Shown piece after piece: positions 1 through 9,048 of a DNA stretch of 64,000 nt. This stretch comes from Myxococcales bacterium. GTDB taxonomy: Bacteria; Myxococcota; Myxococcia; Myxococcales; Myxococcaceae. Location of the stretch: NCBI GenBank assembly GCA_030681895.1, contig JAUXRI010000264.1, forward strand, positions 1-64,000. Direction: 5' to 3'. Below the pieces are notes generated by a model. It ran no database searches. It was not told the origin of the DNA and saw only the letters and a program-made list of their open reading frames with translations. The position numbers and the translations under genes were made by a program. The stretch's first letter is position 1; each line of letters starts with the position of its first letter.

Positions 1-2
1 TG

Positions 3-845
3 AGCCTGCCCTCGGCCACCAGCAAGCCGCGCTCTCCGTCGGTGGTGGGCCGGGCGCTCGCGCTTCGTCGGCAGATCTTCGTGCTGAAGGCTGAAGACAC
101 GGCGATTGAAGAGGGGTTCAAGGCCGATCTCGATGACGCGCGGCTGGTGTCGACGCTGGCGTGGCTCGACACCACTCCCAGTGAGGTCGACGGCGCCAAC
201 GCGAGTGAACTGGGCGTGCCGGAGGTGGATGCCATTCTTGCCGCGTTCTCGTGGGCGACGGATGCCGAGGTCGCGTCGCCGTTCGGTGTCGAGGCCGGAG
301 ACGACGAGGAAGAGCAGGAAGACGGGGACGAAGAAGAAGCGGCAGAACAGGACGAAGCAGACGAGCCTGAAGCTGACGCCGCAGAGGAGAACGTCGCTGA
401 ACAGCCTGCGACCGAGGCGGCTCCGGTAGGCTTGGAAGAGAAGCCAGCGCTGGGCGGCGACGAGGAGCCGGCGGCACGCGAAGACGCTCCGCCTGAAGAA
501 GATGACATCAACGATCCACCCCCGGCCGATCGCACCAACATCGTGCGCCCGTCAGGCCGGACGATCTGGGTTCAACGTGACGGCCACGCCACGCTCGAAC
601 TGTCAGGCATGCGGCTCTCGGTGGGACGCGACCCGCGCTGTGAGATCGTGATCGCCTCGCCCCGCGTGTCACGTGAGCACGCCGCGATCCTCGTCGACGC
701 CGACACCGTACTGATCACCGATCTCAACTCGTCGAACGGCACGTTCTTCAACGGCGAGCGGATCATGAAGCACACCGTCAACGATGGAGACGTCGTGCAG
801 TTCGGAAATGAGAAGGTGACGTTCCGCTTCACCGACCCGGGGTGA
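3..845 (+). CDS. FHA-domain protein, 5' end outside the window
   Basis: The frame is open from the window edge to the TGA at 843-845, so this is the 3' part (at least 281 codons) of a longer gene; the GTG at 42 need not be the true start. The visible protein has a globular N-terminal piece, a strongly acidic Glu/Asp/Ala linker (roughly residues 100-170 of the visible part) and a C-terminal forkhead-associated domain. That domain shows the phosphothreonine-binding signature: GRDPRCEI, then SREHA, then NSSNGTFFNG. FHA domains bind pThr peptides and in myxobacteria usually serve Ser/Thr kinase signalling or secretion regulation. The acidic linker resembles the flexible linkers of type VI or Ser/Thr-kinase-associated FHA proteins, but no partner gene is visible. 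The domain call is firm; the pathway is unknown. Confidence 0.85.
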   Translation, partial: SLPSATSKPRSPSVVGRALALRRQIFVLKAEDTAIEEGFKADLDDARLVSTLAWLDTTPSEVDGANASELGVPEVDAILAAFSWATDAEVASPFGVEAGDDEEEQEDGDEEEAAEQDEADEPEADAAEENVAEQPATEAAPVGLEEKPALGGDEEPAAREDAPPEEDDINDPPPADRTNIVRPSGRTIWVQRDGHATLELSGMRLSVGRDPRCEIVIASPRVSREHAAILVDADTVLITDLNSSNGTFFNGERIMKHTVNDGDVVQFGNEKVTFRFTDPG

Positions 846-902
846 GCGACCGTGCCTCGTCGCCTTGTCAGCTGCGACGAGTGAACACTACGTTCGTCAC
901 AC

Positions 903-1469
903 TTGAGATCACTTGCGCTCTCCATTCTCGTCGTCGCGCTTGCTGGGTGCCCCGCAGAATGGGCCTCAAAGTCCGGTGGGCGGCAGCAGCCACTCACATT
1001 CTGTACCGCGTCTCAGTTCGGAGACGTGATCGCGAAGGGCCGGATTGTGGCCGCCTCGCCACCCCAGGTCGTCACCTTCAAAGTCTGGCCCGGACTCCAC
1101 AGAATCACGCCACTGTCGGTCGAGGTGAAGAAGGACCTACGTGGCCGGCTTGCGCCCGGCATGTACCCGATGTTTGTCGGGGCGCCGGTTTCTCTGAAGG
1201 GCCGTGAGATCGAGACCTTCACAGCGAGTGAGATTGGCGCCGAGGGATGGCTGACCGCGACGCTTGTCGAAGGCCGATGGATCATGGGGCTCGACGGGTT
1301 GGTCACGAACAATCCATCGTCTTCGAAGTACGAGACGAGGCTCGGCACGTTCGAGCGTGAGGAGGACTTCGAAGCGGCGCAGGTTGCAGCCTTCACCGAG
1401 TGCCCTCGAATCGACGTCTTCGCCGACGATGGTGGCAACGCGAACGGCTCGAGCGATGCCCGGCCCTGA
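903..1469 (+). CDS. Predicted lipoprotein of unknown function
   Basis: This 188-residue protein begins at a TTG codon. It has a short basic-hydrophobic signal (MRSLALSILVVALAGC) ending in a good lipobox (LAGC), so it is probably lipidated and exported. The mature part is about 170 residues with three further cysteines, and I recognise no domain in it. The frame lies between the FHA gene and the sensor kinase, with about 57 bp upstream and 260 bp downstream that look non-coding. The TTG start is chosen because it gives a complete signal peptide; no convincing Shine-Dalgarno sequence is visible. Export is well supported, function is not. Confidence 0.6.
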   Translation: MRSLALSILVVALAGCPAEWASKSGGRQQPLTFCTASQFGDVIAKGRIVAASPPQVVTFKVWPGLHRITPLSVEVKKDLRGRLAPGMYPMFVGAPVSLKGREIETFTASEIGAEGWLTATLVEGRWIMGLDGLVTNNPSSSKYETRLGTFEREEDFEAAQVAAFTECPRIDVFADDGGNANGSSDARP

Positions 1470-1729
1470 GCGGCTTCCAGAACCCCTCTACGTGGCGAAC
1501 AGCCCCATTCGAAGCCTCGAAAGGGTGTCTCGACTCCGAACGATTCGAGGCGACCCGACCATCGAAAGCCGTAGCCGTGTGCTGCCTCGCAGCGAGATCG
1601 CCGCGTTTCTCAAAAGGGTGCGGGTCGACGGCACGACCACGATCGTCCCTTGAGAGCATGAGGTCGTTGACAGGCCCGTCATTCTTTCGGTCGATGGCTC
1701 GCCAGGCCGACTCGCCTACGGTGGCCACG

Positions 1730-2809
1730 ATGAAACGCGACAGTGCGTGGTGGGTCCCCCTGGTGTTCGCGCTGTTGGCGCTCGTCGAGGTGTCAGTCCG
1801 CGACGACTTGCCGAGCCGCGCCGGAGCCCTGGCCTTCACGCTCGTGATCGCCGGAGCGGTCGGCTTCCGCCGCTCCCACCCACTCGCGGCCACGGCCTTC
1901 GCGTTCAGCCTCGCGACGATCGCCACACTCGTTCGTCACCACTTCGCGCTCCCCGAAGTCGCGCCCGTGTCGGCAGCGGCGATTCTGATTCTTCCGTATG
2001 CGCTGTGTCGGTGGGCGACGCGACGGCACGTGATCGCAGGCGCCGCGTTCGTCGTCCTCACCTGGCTCACGTCACTGCTCTCTGGAGAGCTGCTGAAGCT
2101 CGAAGACGCCATCGGCAGCGCGGTGGTGTTGATTCTTCCCGGCACCATCGGCGCCGTCGTTCGGTTCCGCGACGAAGCGCACGCGCGCTCGGTCGACCAG
2201 GCGCGAATGCTCGAGCGTGAGCAGCTCGCCCGCGAGCTCCACGACAGCGTCGCGCACCACATGACCGCCATCACGCTGCAGGCGCAGGCCGCGCGCGCGG
2301 TGCTCCGCAGCAGCCCTGACGACGCGGCGAACGCGCTCGCCGCCATCGAGGCCGAGTCGAAACGAACGCTCGTCGAGCTCCGCGCCATCGTCGGAGCGCT
2401 GCGCGACGACCCCACGCTCACCCCCTCAGCAGGCCTCGCGCAGATTCGCGACCTCGCGCGCACCTCGTCACGACCAACCGTCGACGTCGCGTTCGTCGGC
2501 GACCTCGAGGGCCTCTCCGCCGTGATGGAGCGTGCGCTCTTTCGACTCGCGCAAGAGGCCGTCACCAACGCCATCAAGCACGCGCGGAACGCGTCGACGG
2601 TGACGGTGCGGATCGTTTCCGAAGGCCCCTCCATTCAGCTCACGGCACGCGATGACGGAGAGTCCGGCGCTCCCGGTCGCGCCGGCTTCGGGCTGGTCGG
2701 CATGGCCGAACGCGTCACCCTGCTCGGAGGAACCTTCCACGCAGGCCCGCTCCCCGCGCGCGGTTGGAGCGTTCACGCGGTGCTCCCACGTGATGAAATC
2801 GCGCGATGA
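1730..2809 (+). CDS. NarL/DesK-type membrane sensor histidine kinase
   Basis: This is a sensor kinase of 359 residues from the ATG at 1730; the open frame reaches further upstream, but that part has no kinase character. The N-terminal half holds about four to five hydrophobic segments (residues 8-145) with almost no periplasmic domain, so the stimulus is probably sensed in or at the membrane. A HisKA_3 dimerisation domain follows, with phosphoacceptor His171 in RELHDSVAHHM. The HATPase domain has an N-box AQEAVTNAIKHA and a glycine-rich GFGLVGMAERV. This layout is that of the NarL/DesK-LiaS kinase class, common in actinobacteria and myxobacteria. Its stop codon overlaps the start of the response regulator (ATGA), so the two are translationally coupled cognates. 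The signal is unknown. Confidence 0.9.
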   Translation: MKRDSAWWVPLVFALLALVEVSVRDDLPSRAGALAFTLVIAGAVGFRRSHPLAATAFAFSLATIATLVRHHFALPEVAPVSAAAILILPYALCRWATRRHVIAGAAFVVLTWLTSLLSGELLKLEDAIGSAVVLILPGTIGAVVRFRDEAHARSVDQARMLEREQLARELHDSVAHHMTAITLQAQAARAVLRSSPDDAANALAAIEAESKRTLVELRAIVGALRDDPTLTPSAGLAQIRDLARTSSRPTVDVAFVGDLEGLSAVMERALFRLAQEAVTNAIKHARNASTVTVRIVSEGPSIQLTARDDGESGAPGRAGFGLVGMAERVTLLGGTFHAGPLPARGWSVHAVLPRDEIAR

Positions 2810-3462
2810 CGCTGCGAGTCCTCATTGCCGACGATCAGCACCTCGTGCGCAGCGGCCTCAAGATGATCCTCCAGGCGAACGGCCTCACCGTCGTCGGAGA
2901 AGCCGAAGACGGCGCGCGCGCAGTGCAACTGGCGCAGTCACTCCGTCCCGACGTGTGTCTCTTCGACATCCGCATGCCGGTGATGGACGGCATCGAAGCC
3001 ACCCGCACCCTCGCGGGCCCCGGCGTGGAGCATCCGCTCGCGGTCGTCGTCGTCACCACGTTCGATCTCGATGAGTACGTCTTCTCGGCGCTCAAGGCCG
3101 GCGCGCGCGGGTTTCTGCTCAAGGACGCAGGGCCTGAGTTGCTCGTGCAGGCGCTCCACGCCGCGGCGAGCGGAGACGCGCTCATCTCACCGAAGACGAC
3201 GGCGCGGCTCCTCGAGCGGTTCGCTACCGCTGCAGCGCCCTCGCGACAACCGTTCGAGCCGCTGACGGATCGCGAAGAAGAAGTGCTCCGAACGCTCGCG
3301 CGCGGGCTCACCAACGAAGAGATCGGCGAGCAGTTGCACATTTCGTTGAGCACGGTGAAGACCCACGTCGCGAGCCTCATGGGCAAGCTGGCCGCGCGGA
3401 ACCGCGTCGAGGTGGCGATGTGGGCGTGGGCGACCGGGCGCGTGCCTCGTACTTTCGGCTGA
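2806..3462 (+). CDS. NarL/FixJ-family response regulator
   Basis: This 218-residue two-domain regulator starts in a 4-bp ATGA overlap with the sensor kinase. The receiver domain carries the acidic pair Asp9-Asp10, phosphoacceptor Asp54 (CLFDIRMP) and the conserved Lys in GFLLKDAG near residue 105. The output domain (about 150-210) is a LuxR-type helix-turn-helix: LTDREEEVLRTLARGLTNEE followed by LHISLSTVKTHVASLMGKL. It should bind DNA as a dimer after phosphorylation by the upstream kinase. Target genes cannot be read from the sequence; the DUF2306-like gene 57 bp downstream on the same strand is a candidate member of the same transcript. Confidence 0.93.
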   Translation: MTLRVLIADDQHLVRSGLKMILQANGLTVVGEAEDGARAVQLAQSLRPDVCLFDIRMPVMDGIEATRTLAGPGVEHPLAVVVVTTFDLDEYVFSALKAGARGFLLKDAGPELLVQALHAAASGDALISPKTTARLLERFATAAAPSRQPFEPLTDREEEVLRTLARGLTNEEIGEQLHISLSTVKTHVASLMGKLAARNRVEVAMWAWATGRVPRTFG

Positions 3463-3519
3463 CCCCGCGCAGTCCTTCGCCCGATGTGGTGGCACCCGGC
3501 CCGCCGTCATGGTGGCCGC

Positions 3520-4158
3520 ATGAAAAAGAGAATCGCTGGGCTGTTGGTGTTGAGCGCGGTGCCGATGATCGCGGGCATCAGTCGCCTGCTGTCGTTGTCG
3601 ACCGGCAGCTTCACGCTCGATGGGCATGAACGCTTCTCGGCGGATCCGTGGACCGCGGCGCTCCACATGATCGGCGCGACGGCGTTCGCGACGGTCGGAG
3701 CCTTCCAGTTCGTGCCCTCGCTCCGTCGCGGCTCGTGGCATCGCATCACTGGGCGCGTGTTGAGCGTGCTCGGCATTGGCGCCGCGATCGCAGGCACGGT
3801 GATGGCGTTGCGCTGGACCCCAAAAGCGTTCGACAGCGCCGCGCTCAACGCCGTTCGCGCCGTGGTGGCCATCGCGATGGTGCTCTTCATCGTCTTCGGC
3901 GTCATCGCCGCGCGTCGTCGTGACTTCGAAGCGCACGGAGCGTGGATGCTGCGCGCCTACGCGTTGTTCCTCGGCGGCGGCACGCAGGTCTTCACCGCAG
4001 GGTTCACCGCCCTGCCCTTCATGCAGCCGTACATGAGCGAAGGCCTCGCCGCGGCGTCGATGGCAGCCGGGTGGATCATCAACGCGCTCGTCGCAGAGTG
4101 GATGCTGCGAAAGCCCCGCGTCGCAGAAATGAAAAAGGGACCCTGGCAACGCGCCTGA
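3520..4158 (+). CDS. DUF2306-like multi-pass membrane protein
   Basis: From the ATG at 3520 this is a 212-residue protein with about six hydrophobic helices. Conserved-looking polar positions include HMIGATAF, RGSWHRITGR and FEAHGAWMLRAYAL. The spacing of His and Arg between helices matches the DUF2306 family of predicted membrane proteins, whose function is unknown. A start at 3484 is possible, but MKKRIAGLL at 3520 gives a normal membrane-protein N-terminus. It follows the two-component pair after 57 bp and may be co-transcribed. The last nine residues, MKKGPWQRA, come entirely from a 31-bp sequence that occurs again at 4649, so the C-terminal tail looks repeat-derived. Confidence 0.7.
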   Translation: MKKRIAGLLVLSAVPMIAGISRLLSLSTGSFTLDGHERFSADPWTAALHMIGATAFATVGAFQFVPSLRRGSWHRITGRVLSVLGIGAAIAGTVMALRWTPKAFDSAALNAVRAVVAIAMVLFIVFGVIAARRRDFEAHGAWMLRAYALFLGGGTQVFTAGFTALPFMQPYMSEGLAAASMAAGWIINALVAEWMLRKPRVAEMKKGPWQRA

Positions 4159-4159
4159 G
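4129..4159 (+). repeat. 31-bp dispersed repeat, copy 1
   Basis: It matches positions 4649-4679 at 29 of 31 bases; the two differences lie side by side (AA here, GT in copy 2). This copy forms the last codons and stop of the DUF2306-like gene, and its ATG would also open a nine-codon frame MKKGPWQRA. Read on the minus strand the end of the element is GGGTCCCTTTTT, a terminator-like end, but no minus-strand gene ends here. Confidence 0.75.
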
Positions 4160-4213
4160 CGACTCCCGTGCGTCCCCGATGCGAAGCCGCCGCATTCCTG
4201 CTTCAGTTCGGGC

Positions 4214-4639
4214 ATGCGTATCGTCTGGATCTTCGCCCTCGCCGCGACTGCCGCCTTCGCCCTTCCGCCCGAACGCCTGACGGCGACCGAGCTGCCGAAG
4301 GGAGCAATCACGCTCGACGGAAAGCCCGTCTTTCTCATCGTGAAGGTCGCCGACAAGAAGGTCGTCTCCTTCGCGCCCGCAACCGAGAAGGCCGCGAACC
4401 TCATCGTGCGGTTCGCCCAGCACGACAAGGAGGCGACGCTGATCGTCTTCGAGAGCAAGCTCGCGATCGACATCAAGCTCGACCTGTATCTCTCGAAGGA
4501 CCGGGAGCGCTTCGTCTACACCTCGAGTTGCCCTCTCGCTGCGGGCAAGAGCCTCTTTGAAAACTGGCCCTACTTCGTCCCGTTCGTCGTCGTGTCCGCC
4601 ATTCGACCGTCACCGGCGGGCGCGCACACCTGCGAGTGA
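4214..4639 (+). CDS. Small exported protein of unknown function
   Basis: This 141-residue protein has a clear signal peptide (MRIVWIFALAATAAFA, likely cleaved near residue 16) and no lipobox. The mature domain (about 125 residues) is rich in short beta-strand-like stretches such as GAITLDGKPVFLIVKV and has two cysteines near its end, possibly a disulphide. I do not recognise a family. It sits between the two copies of the 31-bp repeat and converges on ndk. It is probably periplasmic or secreted. Confidence 0.6.
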   Translation: MRIVWIFALAATAAFALPPERLTATELPKGAITLDGKPVFLIVKVADKKVVSFAPATEKAANLIVRFAQHDKEATLIVFESKLAIDIKLDLYLSKDRERFVYTSSCPLAAGKSLFENWPYFVPFVVVSAIRPSPAGAHTCE

Positions 4640-4648
4640 CCATTGGAC

Positions 4649-4679
4649 ATGAAAAAGGGACCCTGGCGTCGCGCCTGAG
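4649..4679 (+). repeat. 31-bp dispersed repeat, copy 2
   Basis: This is the second copy of the sequence at 4129-4159 (29 of 31 identical). It again contains a nine-codon frame, MKKGPWRRA followed by a stop, but lies outside any other gene. On the minus strand it supplies most of the intrinsic terminator of ndk. Confidence 0.75.
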
Positions 4680-4684
4680 TCCCT
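4652..4684 (-). terminator. Intrinsic terminator downstream of ndk
   Basis: On the minus strand AGGGAC (4684-4679) pairs with GTCCCT (4661-4656). Partly paired inner bases extend the stem, and five T residues follow immediately (4656-4652). It lies 25 bp beyond the ndk stop codon. It is built from copy 2 of the 31-bp repeat. Confidence 0.65.
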
Positions 4685-4708
4685 CGCTCATCAGCCTGCG
4701 ACGGCTGG

Positions 4709-5146
<438 letters not shown>

Positions 5147-5220
5147 GTTGGTTCTCCAGTCAGTGCTGCGTTTGGCGCGTCGGGTACACCGCGGTACCCA
5201 GCGACGCAACCCCGAAAGAT

Positions 5221-6738
5221 CTAGAGGGACTTCAGGTACGTGATCAGCCGGCGCTTCTCGAGCTCCGTCAGCCCCTGGCACGTCATGCCGTGCCCATCGC
5301 TGCGCTGGCCCTCGACGCGGGACGGATCTCGCGGTGACAGACAGAACAGCTCCTCGAGCGTCGCGACCGCGCCGTTGTGCAGGAAGCGCGTCTGGCTGAA
5401 GAGGCCCGCCATGCGCGGCGCCTTCACTCCGCGCGTCACGAAGAAGTCGCCAACGGGTGATTTCCCGTCGGGCCCCGGGTTGTAGATCGTCGCGTACGTC
5501 GCATCGGTGCCGAGCTCGTCGAAGGTGAACACGCGCGCGCCTTCGCCGCTCGCGCCCTTGTGGCACTCGAGGCAGCCCATGCCCACGAAGAGCCTCGCGC
5601 CTTCTTTCACTTCGTCTGCCTCGAGCAGCGCCAGGGTCGCCGGAGCGCGCAAGCTGCGCACGTAGTCGGCCAACGGAGACAGCCGCGCGGGGCTCCACTC
5701 CACCTGGCTCTGACCGTAGGTGACGAAGCCCGCGAGGAAGCTCTCGAGCGTGTCGACGCCGCCGTTCCACGACAGCATCTCGTGCGGCATGCCTGCGCTC
5801 GTACGGCGCTCGGCGTCGGGCAGGTTCCACAGCGACATGATGCGGCTGACCGTCCACACGTGGTCCTCGACGAGCGGCTTGGTCATGAAGTCCATCGTGC
5901 CGGTGCGCAGCGCGAGGAAGCGGCCCTGCTCGTCGACGGTGAGCTGGCCTCCCATGCCCGCGCCGAGCAGCTGCAGCCCCGCGATGCCGAGATCGATCTG
6001 GTAGCTCGACTGCATCTTCGCGGCGGCCACCGGAGCGGCGAGTTCCTGCCGCAGCTGCAGATGCACTTTGGGATCGCTCGCGTTCGACGAGAGCGTCAAC
6101 GGCGCTCCCAACGAAGCGAGGAGCTTGCCGTAGTCGAGCGACAGGTTGCCGTAGCCGACCGCGTACCGGCCGTCGGGCATCTTCCCGAAGTGACATGAGG
6201 CGCAGGTGAACGCGAGCGTCGACACCGTGCCTGCTTTGCCTGTCGTCGGAGCGAGACCCAGCGGCATGCCCTTCATGCTCGCGGGATCGGGGATGAAGCC
6301 GAGCCGGGAAAAGCCACGGCCGTAATACGAGTCGCCGTAGTGCTTCTGAAGGAAGTCGAGCAGCGGCACCGGCACGCCCGTCGTCCCGAACGTCTCGTAG
6401 AAGAACATCCATTTGCCGCAGCGCAGGCGGGTGGGTCGATCGGTGGCTCCGTTCTTCACTGCGTCGCAGGCGCCGGCGAGCGACTGCGCTTCGAGCACGG
6501 CAGCGAGATCGACATCGACGTCATGCGTGGCCGGGTTCGCGAGCGCAGGCCATCGCTTGGGCGCGCGCTCGGCGAGATCGGCGGTGCCGCCGCCTGTTCC
6601 ACCGCTCGAGCCACCACCAGTGGCCACGTCGCCGCCTGCTGCGCCGCCTGCCGTGGCGCCAACGCTCGGAGGCTGAACGGGCTCAGGCTCGCGGTTGCAC
6701 GCGGTGGTGAAGATCAGGGCGAAGACGAGACAGCGCAT
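5221..6738 (-). CDS. Lipoprotein c-type cytochrome with two haem motifs
   Basis: This 505-residue protein starts at the ATG at 6738 with a lipoprotein signal (MRCLVFALIFTTAC). A Gly/Ser/Thr-rich linker (about residues 30-60) follows, then a long domain. Two CxxCH haem-attachment motifs are visible: CASCH in the first half and CLECH in the second. The second is followed by a typical cytochrome-c fold region ending ELEKRRLITYLKSL. The spacing and the phrase GLFSQTRFLHNGAVATLEEL resemble the di-haem cytochrome c peroxidase/MauG-related group, but I cannot see a clear peroxidase active site, so electron transfer is the safer call. It probably sits on the outer membrane or periplasmic face. The stop codon is TAG, which matters for interpreting nuoG below. 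Confidence 0.8.
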   Translation of the reverse strand: MRCLVFALIFTTACNREPEPVQPPSVGATAGGAAGGDVATGGGSSGGTGGGTADLAERAPKRWPALANPATHDVDVDLAAVLEAQSLAGACDAVKNGATDRPTRLRCGKWMFFYETFGTTGVPVPLLDFLQKHYGDSYYGRGFSRLGFIPDPASMKGMPLGLAPTTGKAGTVSTLAFTCASCHFGKMPDGRYAVGYGNLSLDYGKLLASLGAPLTLSSNASDPKVHLQLRQELAAPVAAAKMQSSYQIDLGIAGLQLLGAGMGGQLTVDEQGRFLALRTGTMDFMTKPLVEDHVWTVSRIMSLWNLPDAERRTSAGMPHEMLSWNGGVDTLESFLAGFVTYGQSQVEWSPARLSPLADYVRSLRAPATLALLEADEVKEGARLFVGMGCLECHKGASGEGARVFTFDELGTDATYATIYNPGPDGKSPVGDFFVTRGVKAPRMAGLFSQTRFLHNGAVATLEELFCLSPRDPSRVEGQRSDGHGMTCQGLTELEKRRLITYLKSL

Positions 6739-6852
6739 GTGGACGACTCCCTCAGTGGCCGCGCAGAAAGCAGACGCCCGCATACGCGACCAGCACTGCC
6801 GCAAGAACCACGTGAGCCCTCGGGTTTTGGCGACCAACCACGGGTGCGCCGG

Positions 6853-6899
6853 CCGAGAACAACTTCAACCACCTGGGAGGTGGTGAAAGTTGTTCTCGG
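6853..6899. repeat. 47-bp inverted repeat with 22-bp arms
   Basis: The left arm 6853-6874 and right arm 6878-6899 are reverse complements at 20 of 22 positions, separated only by GGG. Each arm begins or ends with CCGAGAACAACTT / AAGTTGTTCTCGG. It lies in the 204-bp gap between two minus-strand genes, 44 bp past the stop of the gene at 6943 and 115 bp before the cytochrome start. It could be a terminator (no T-run follows), an operator, or a remnant of a small repeat element. The rest of the gap shows nothing else I can name. Confidence 0.8.
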
Positions 6900-6942
6900 T
6901 TCGTCGCGCAGACGCGCGCTCGGAATCGGCAGGAGTTCAGTG

Positions 6943-7779
6943 TCAGGCGGCGAGCGTCGGCTCGGCCATCAACGCGAAGAAGATCACGCCGGCGTCATCG
7001 GGAAGCTCGGCGCGAAAGATGCCCCGCGCCCCGAGGCTCACCACGATCGATCCCGCGATCGCCCACGCGAAACCCTCGTCGCAGTGGAACTCCGGCCGCC
7101 ACATCGCCGAGAGCCCGGGCTGGGTCACTTCGGGAGCACAGACACGTTTTACCCTGTCGACCAGGGCCTCGCGCGGCTCGTACGCCCAGCCCCACGCCCA
7201 CGTGAACGCGTCAGGGTAGTACTGCGCCACCACCTGCACCGGCGCACTCAACGCAGGGCCTTCAGCCTGCCGCAACGTCAACACGCCCGTCGGTGGATCG
7301 AAGACGAAGCCCACCGTGCGGCGCAGCTTCGTCTCGAGCCCGAGCTGCAGATCGTGAAACGCCCGCTGCGAGCCCTCGAGCAGAGCGAACATCGCGTCGG
7401 TCATCAGCAGCGAGTCGAGGTGCTCCTTCGCCAGGCGCGTGAACCAGGCCTGCGAGCCATCGGCGCGAATGAGCTTCCAGTCGGCGAAGTCGGGCGTACG
7501 GCTGACCGTGATGAGGCCCGGCTCCCAGCGGCCCTTGAGCAGCTCGGCCAGCTCGGCGACACCTTCCGCCAGCCGGTGTGCTTCGGCGCGCGGGTCGATG
7601 TTCAGCTCGGGCTTCGGCTTCGGAGCCTTCGCGCCGTCTCCACGCGTCTGCAGCTCGGACAGCTTCAGGCCGTTCGGCGTGCGCACGAAGCGCAGCTCCA
7701 CGGCCGTCCAGCCCGCGGGAGCCAGCACCATGACGCTGTCGTGCAACGTCTGAATCAGGGGAGTGAGGGACTCGGCCAT
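6943..7779 (-). CDS. Cytosolic protein, possibly DUF6882-like
   Basis: This 278-residue protein has no signal peptide or membrane segment. The N-terminal stretch LHDSVMVLAPAGWTAVELRF resembles the start of small immunity-like domains (YezG/DUF600 type). The later segment FTWAWGWAYEPREAL, followed by a predicted alpha/beta region, resembles DUF6882-type proteins that carry Trp-rich WxWAW motifs. Both links are from memory of motif style, not a search. The gene stands between the cytochrome and CAP lipoprotein genes on the same strand, about 33 bp from the end of the latter, so co-transcription is possible. Function is unknown. Confidence 0.6.
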   Translation of the reverse strand: MAESLTPLIQTLHDSVMVLAPAGWTAVELRFVRTPNGLKLSELQTRGDGAKAPKPKPELNIDPRAEAHRLAEGVAELAELLKGRWEPGLITVSRTPDFADWKLIRADGSQAWFTRLAKEHLDSLLMTDAMFALLEGSQRAFHDLQLGLETKLRRTVGFVFDPPTGVLTLRQAEGPALSAPVQVVAQYYPDAFTWAWGWAYEPREALVDRVKRVCAPEVTQPGLSAMWRPEFHCDEGFAWAIAGSIVVSLGARGIFRAELPDDAGVIFFALMAEPTLAA

Positions 7780-7812
7780 CGCGCCGCCCTCTATCGCCCT
7801 GCCCTCACGCCG

Positions 7813-9048
7813 TCACGGACACATGACGGGCTTCACTTCCCACTCGCGCCGAGGGCCCGATGGAGCGTCGAGAACGACGCGATAGGTCTGCCCCGCCGCG
7901 GGCTCCCAGCCCATGCGCACGAGCGTGACTGCAGAGAGCCGACCGTAGCCGCCCTGCATGATGTCGACGCGAACCGGCAGCACCATGCCGTCACCGAGCC
8001 GCGTGACGGTGGCGGTGGCTCCGGTCTGTGGAATCGCGCCGTGCACCGACCACGTCCATCGCGCGATGGAGATCGGTGAGAAGCCCGCAGGAGGGTAGGA
8101 AAACCACGCTGGGTTCGGGCCTGGGTTGCCCGCGCCGAAGACCGCCGAACACGACGCGGAGCCGTAGTTGTTGCCGCCCCGGTAGAAGCCGATGCCGACG
8201 TCGTCGAGTGACGGGTAGACGAACCAGCGCCGGTGGCCGAACGTGGTGTCGTTGCCCGAATCGATCATCCATTGATCGATCGCGTCGGCGGCGTTCGCGC
8301 TGCCCCAGGCGATGTTGCTCGAGCCCGCTCCCCCTGCGCCGGTCGCCGAGTAGCAGGTCGCGGTCGCGGGAGGAGAATGTGCCGCGGGCCCAGCAGGGTT
8401 CCACGCAGAGATCACGCTGCACGCCTGCGCCGCAGTGTTTTGACCTGCGCTGTCGTTCACCGGCCCGAGCCCCGAGAGCCAGCGGTGAAAGTTGAGCCGC
8501 GCCAACGCGTCGTCGATCGCCGGGCGCGTGAGCGTGCCCACGTCACACATGGCCGCGCCTGCGATGAAGTCCATCCCGGTGACGCGGCTGCGATACCCCT
8601 CGGCGTACGCCGCGCAGACCTGCGCCTGGCTGCGGAGCGCCGGCACGCCCGGATCGCCCGCCTGACACGGCCCTCCATCGGCCACGAAGCCAGGGTTGCA
8701 CTCGCACCGCACTGGGTTGGGCTGGCAGCTCGCGTTCGCGCCGCAGCGCACCGTCGCGCACGGATCGCTCACGCCGGCGTCGACGACGCCCGAGTCGATG
8801 ACGGCCGATCCGCCCGCGCTGGCTGATCCTCCGCCGACGGCCGTAGAGCCACCACCAGCCATCCCTCCGCCGACATTCACCGTCCCGCCACCTGCGCTCA
8901 TCCCGCCAGCGACCGCAGAGACCCCTGCGGCGGAGCCTCCTGCCGAACCACCAGCACGCGGAGTTCCAACGTCGTCGAACGAGCCCTCAGCGACGCCCAT
9001 GCATCCCGACAGCGCCACCACGAATGAGATCCACCCTGCCCGCATCAT
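7813..9048 (-). CDS. CAP/SCP-domain lipoprotein with EGF-like module
   Basis: This 411-residue protein opens with a lipoprotein signal (MMRAGWISFVVALSGC). It continues through a long Gly/Ala/Ser linker with repeated GGS and GGG units (about residues 30-95). Next comes an EGF-like Cys cluster (CATVRCGANASCQPNPVRC, then CECNPGF). The C-terminal 260 residues form a CAP (SCP/PR-1) domain: LNFHRWLSGLGPV, then DQWMIDSGNDTTFGHRRWF. CAP proteins are secreted and bind lipids or act in predation and cell-surface processes; bacterial members are poorly understood. The start at 9048 or 9045 (adjacent ATGs) cannot be separated. It is divergent from fhs. Confidence 0.8.
   Translation of the reverse strand: MMRAGWISFVVALSGCMGVAEGSFDDVGTPRAGGSAGGSAAGVSAVAGGMSAGGGTVNVGGGMAGGGSTAVGGGSASAGGSAVIDSGVVDAGVSDPCATVRCGANASCQPNPVRCECNPGFVADGGPCQAGDPGVPALRSQAQVCAAYAEGYRSRVTGMDFIAGAAMCDVGTLTRPAIDDALARLNFHRWLSGLGPVNDSAGQNTAAQACSVISAWNPAGPAAHSPPATATCYSATGAGGAGSSNIAWGSANAADAIDQWMIDSGNDTTFGHRRWFVYPSLDDVGIGFYRGGNNYGSASCSAVFGAGNPGPNPAWFSYPPAGFSPISIARWTWSVHGAIPQTGATATVTRLGDGMVLPVRVDIMQGGYGRLSAVTLVRMGWEPAAGQTYRVVLDAPSGPRREWEVKPVMCP

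Noticed and set aside
1470..1729. Possible coding region between the lipoprotein and the sensor kinase
   Set aside because: Open frames there have no ribosome-binding site or sensible composition; the kinase proper starts at 1730.
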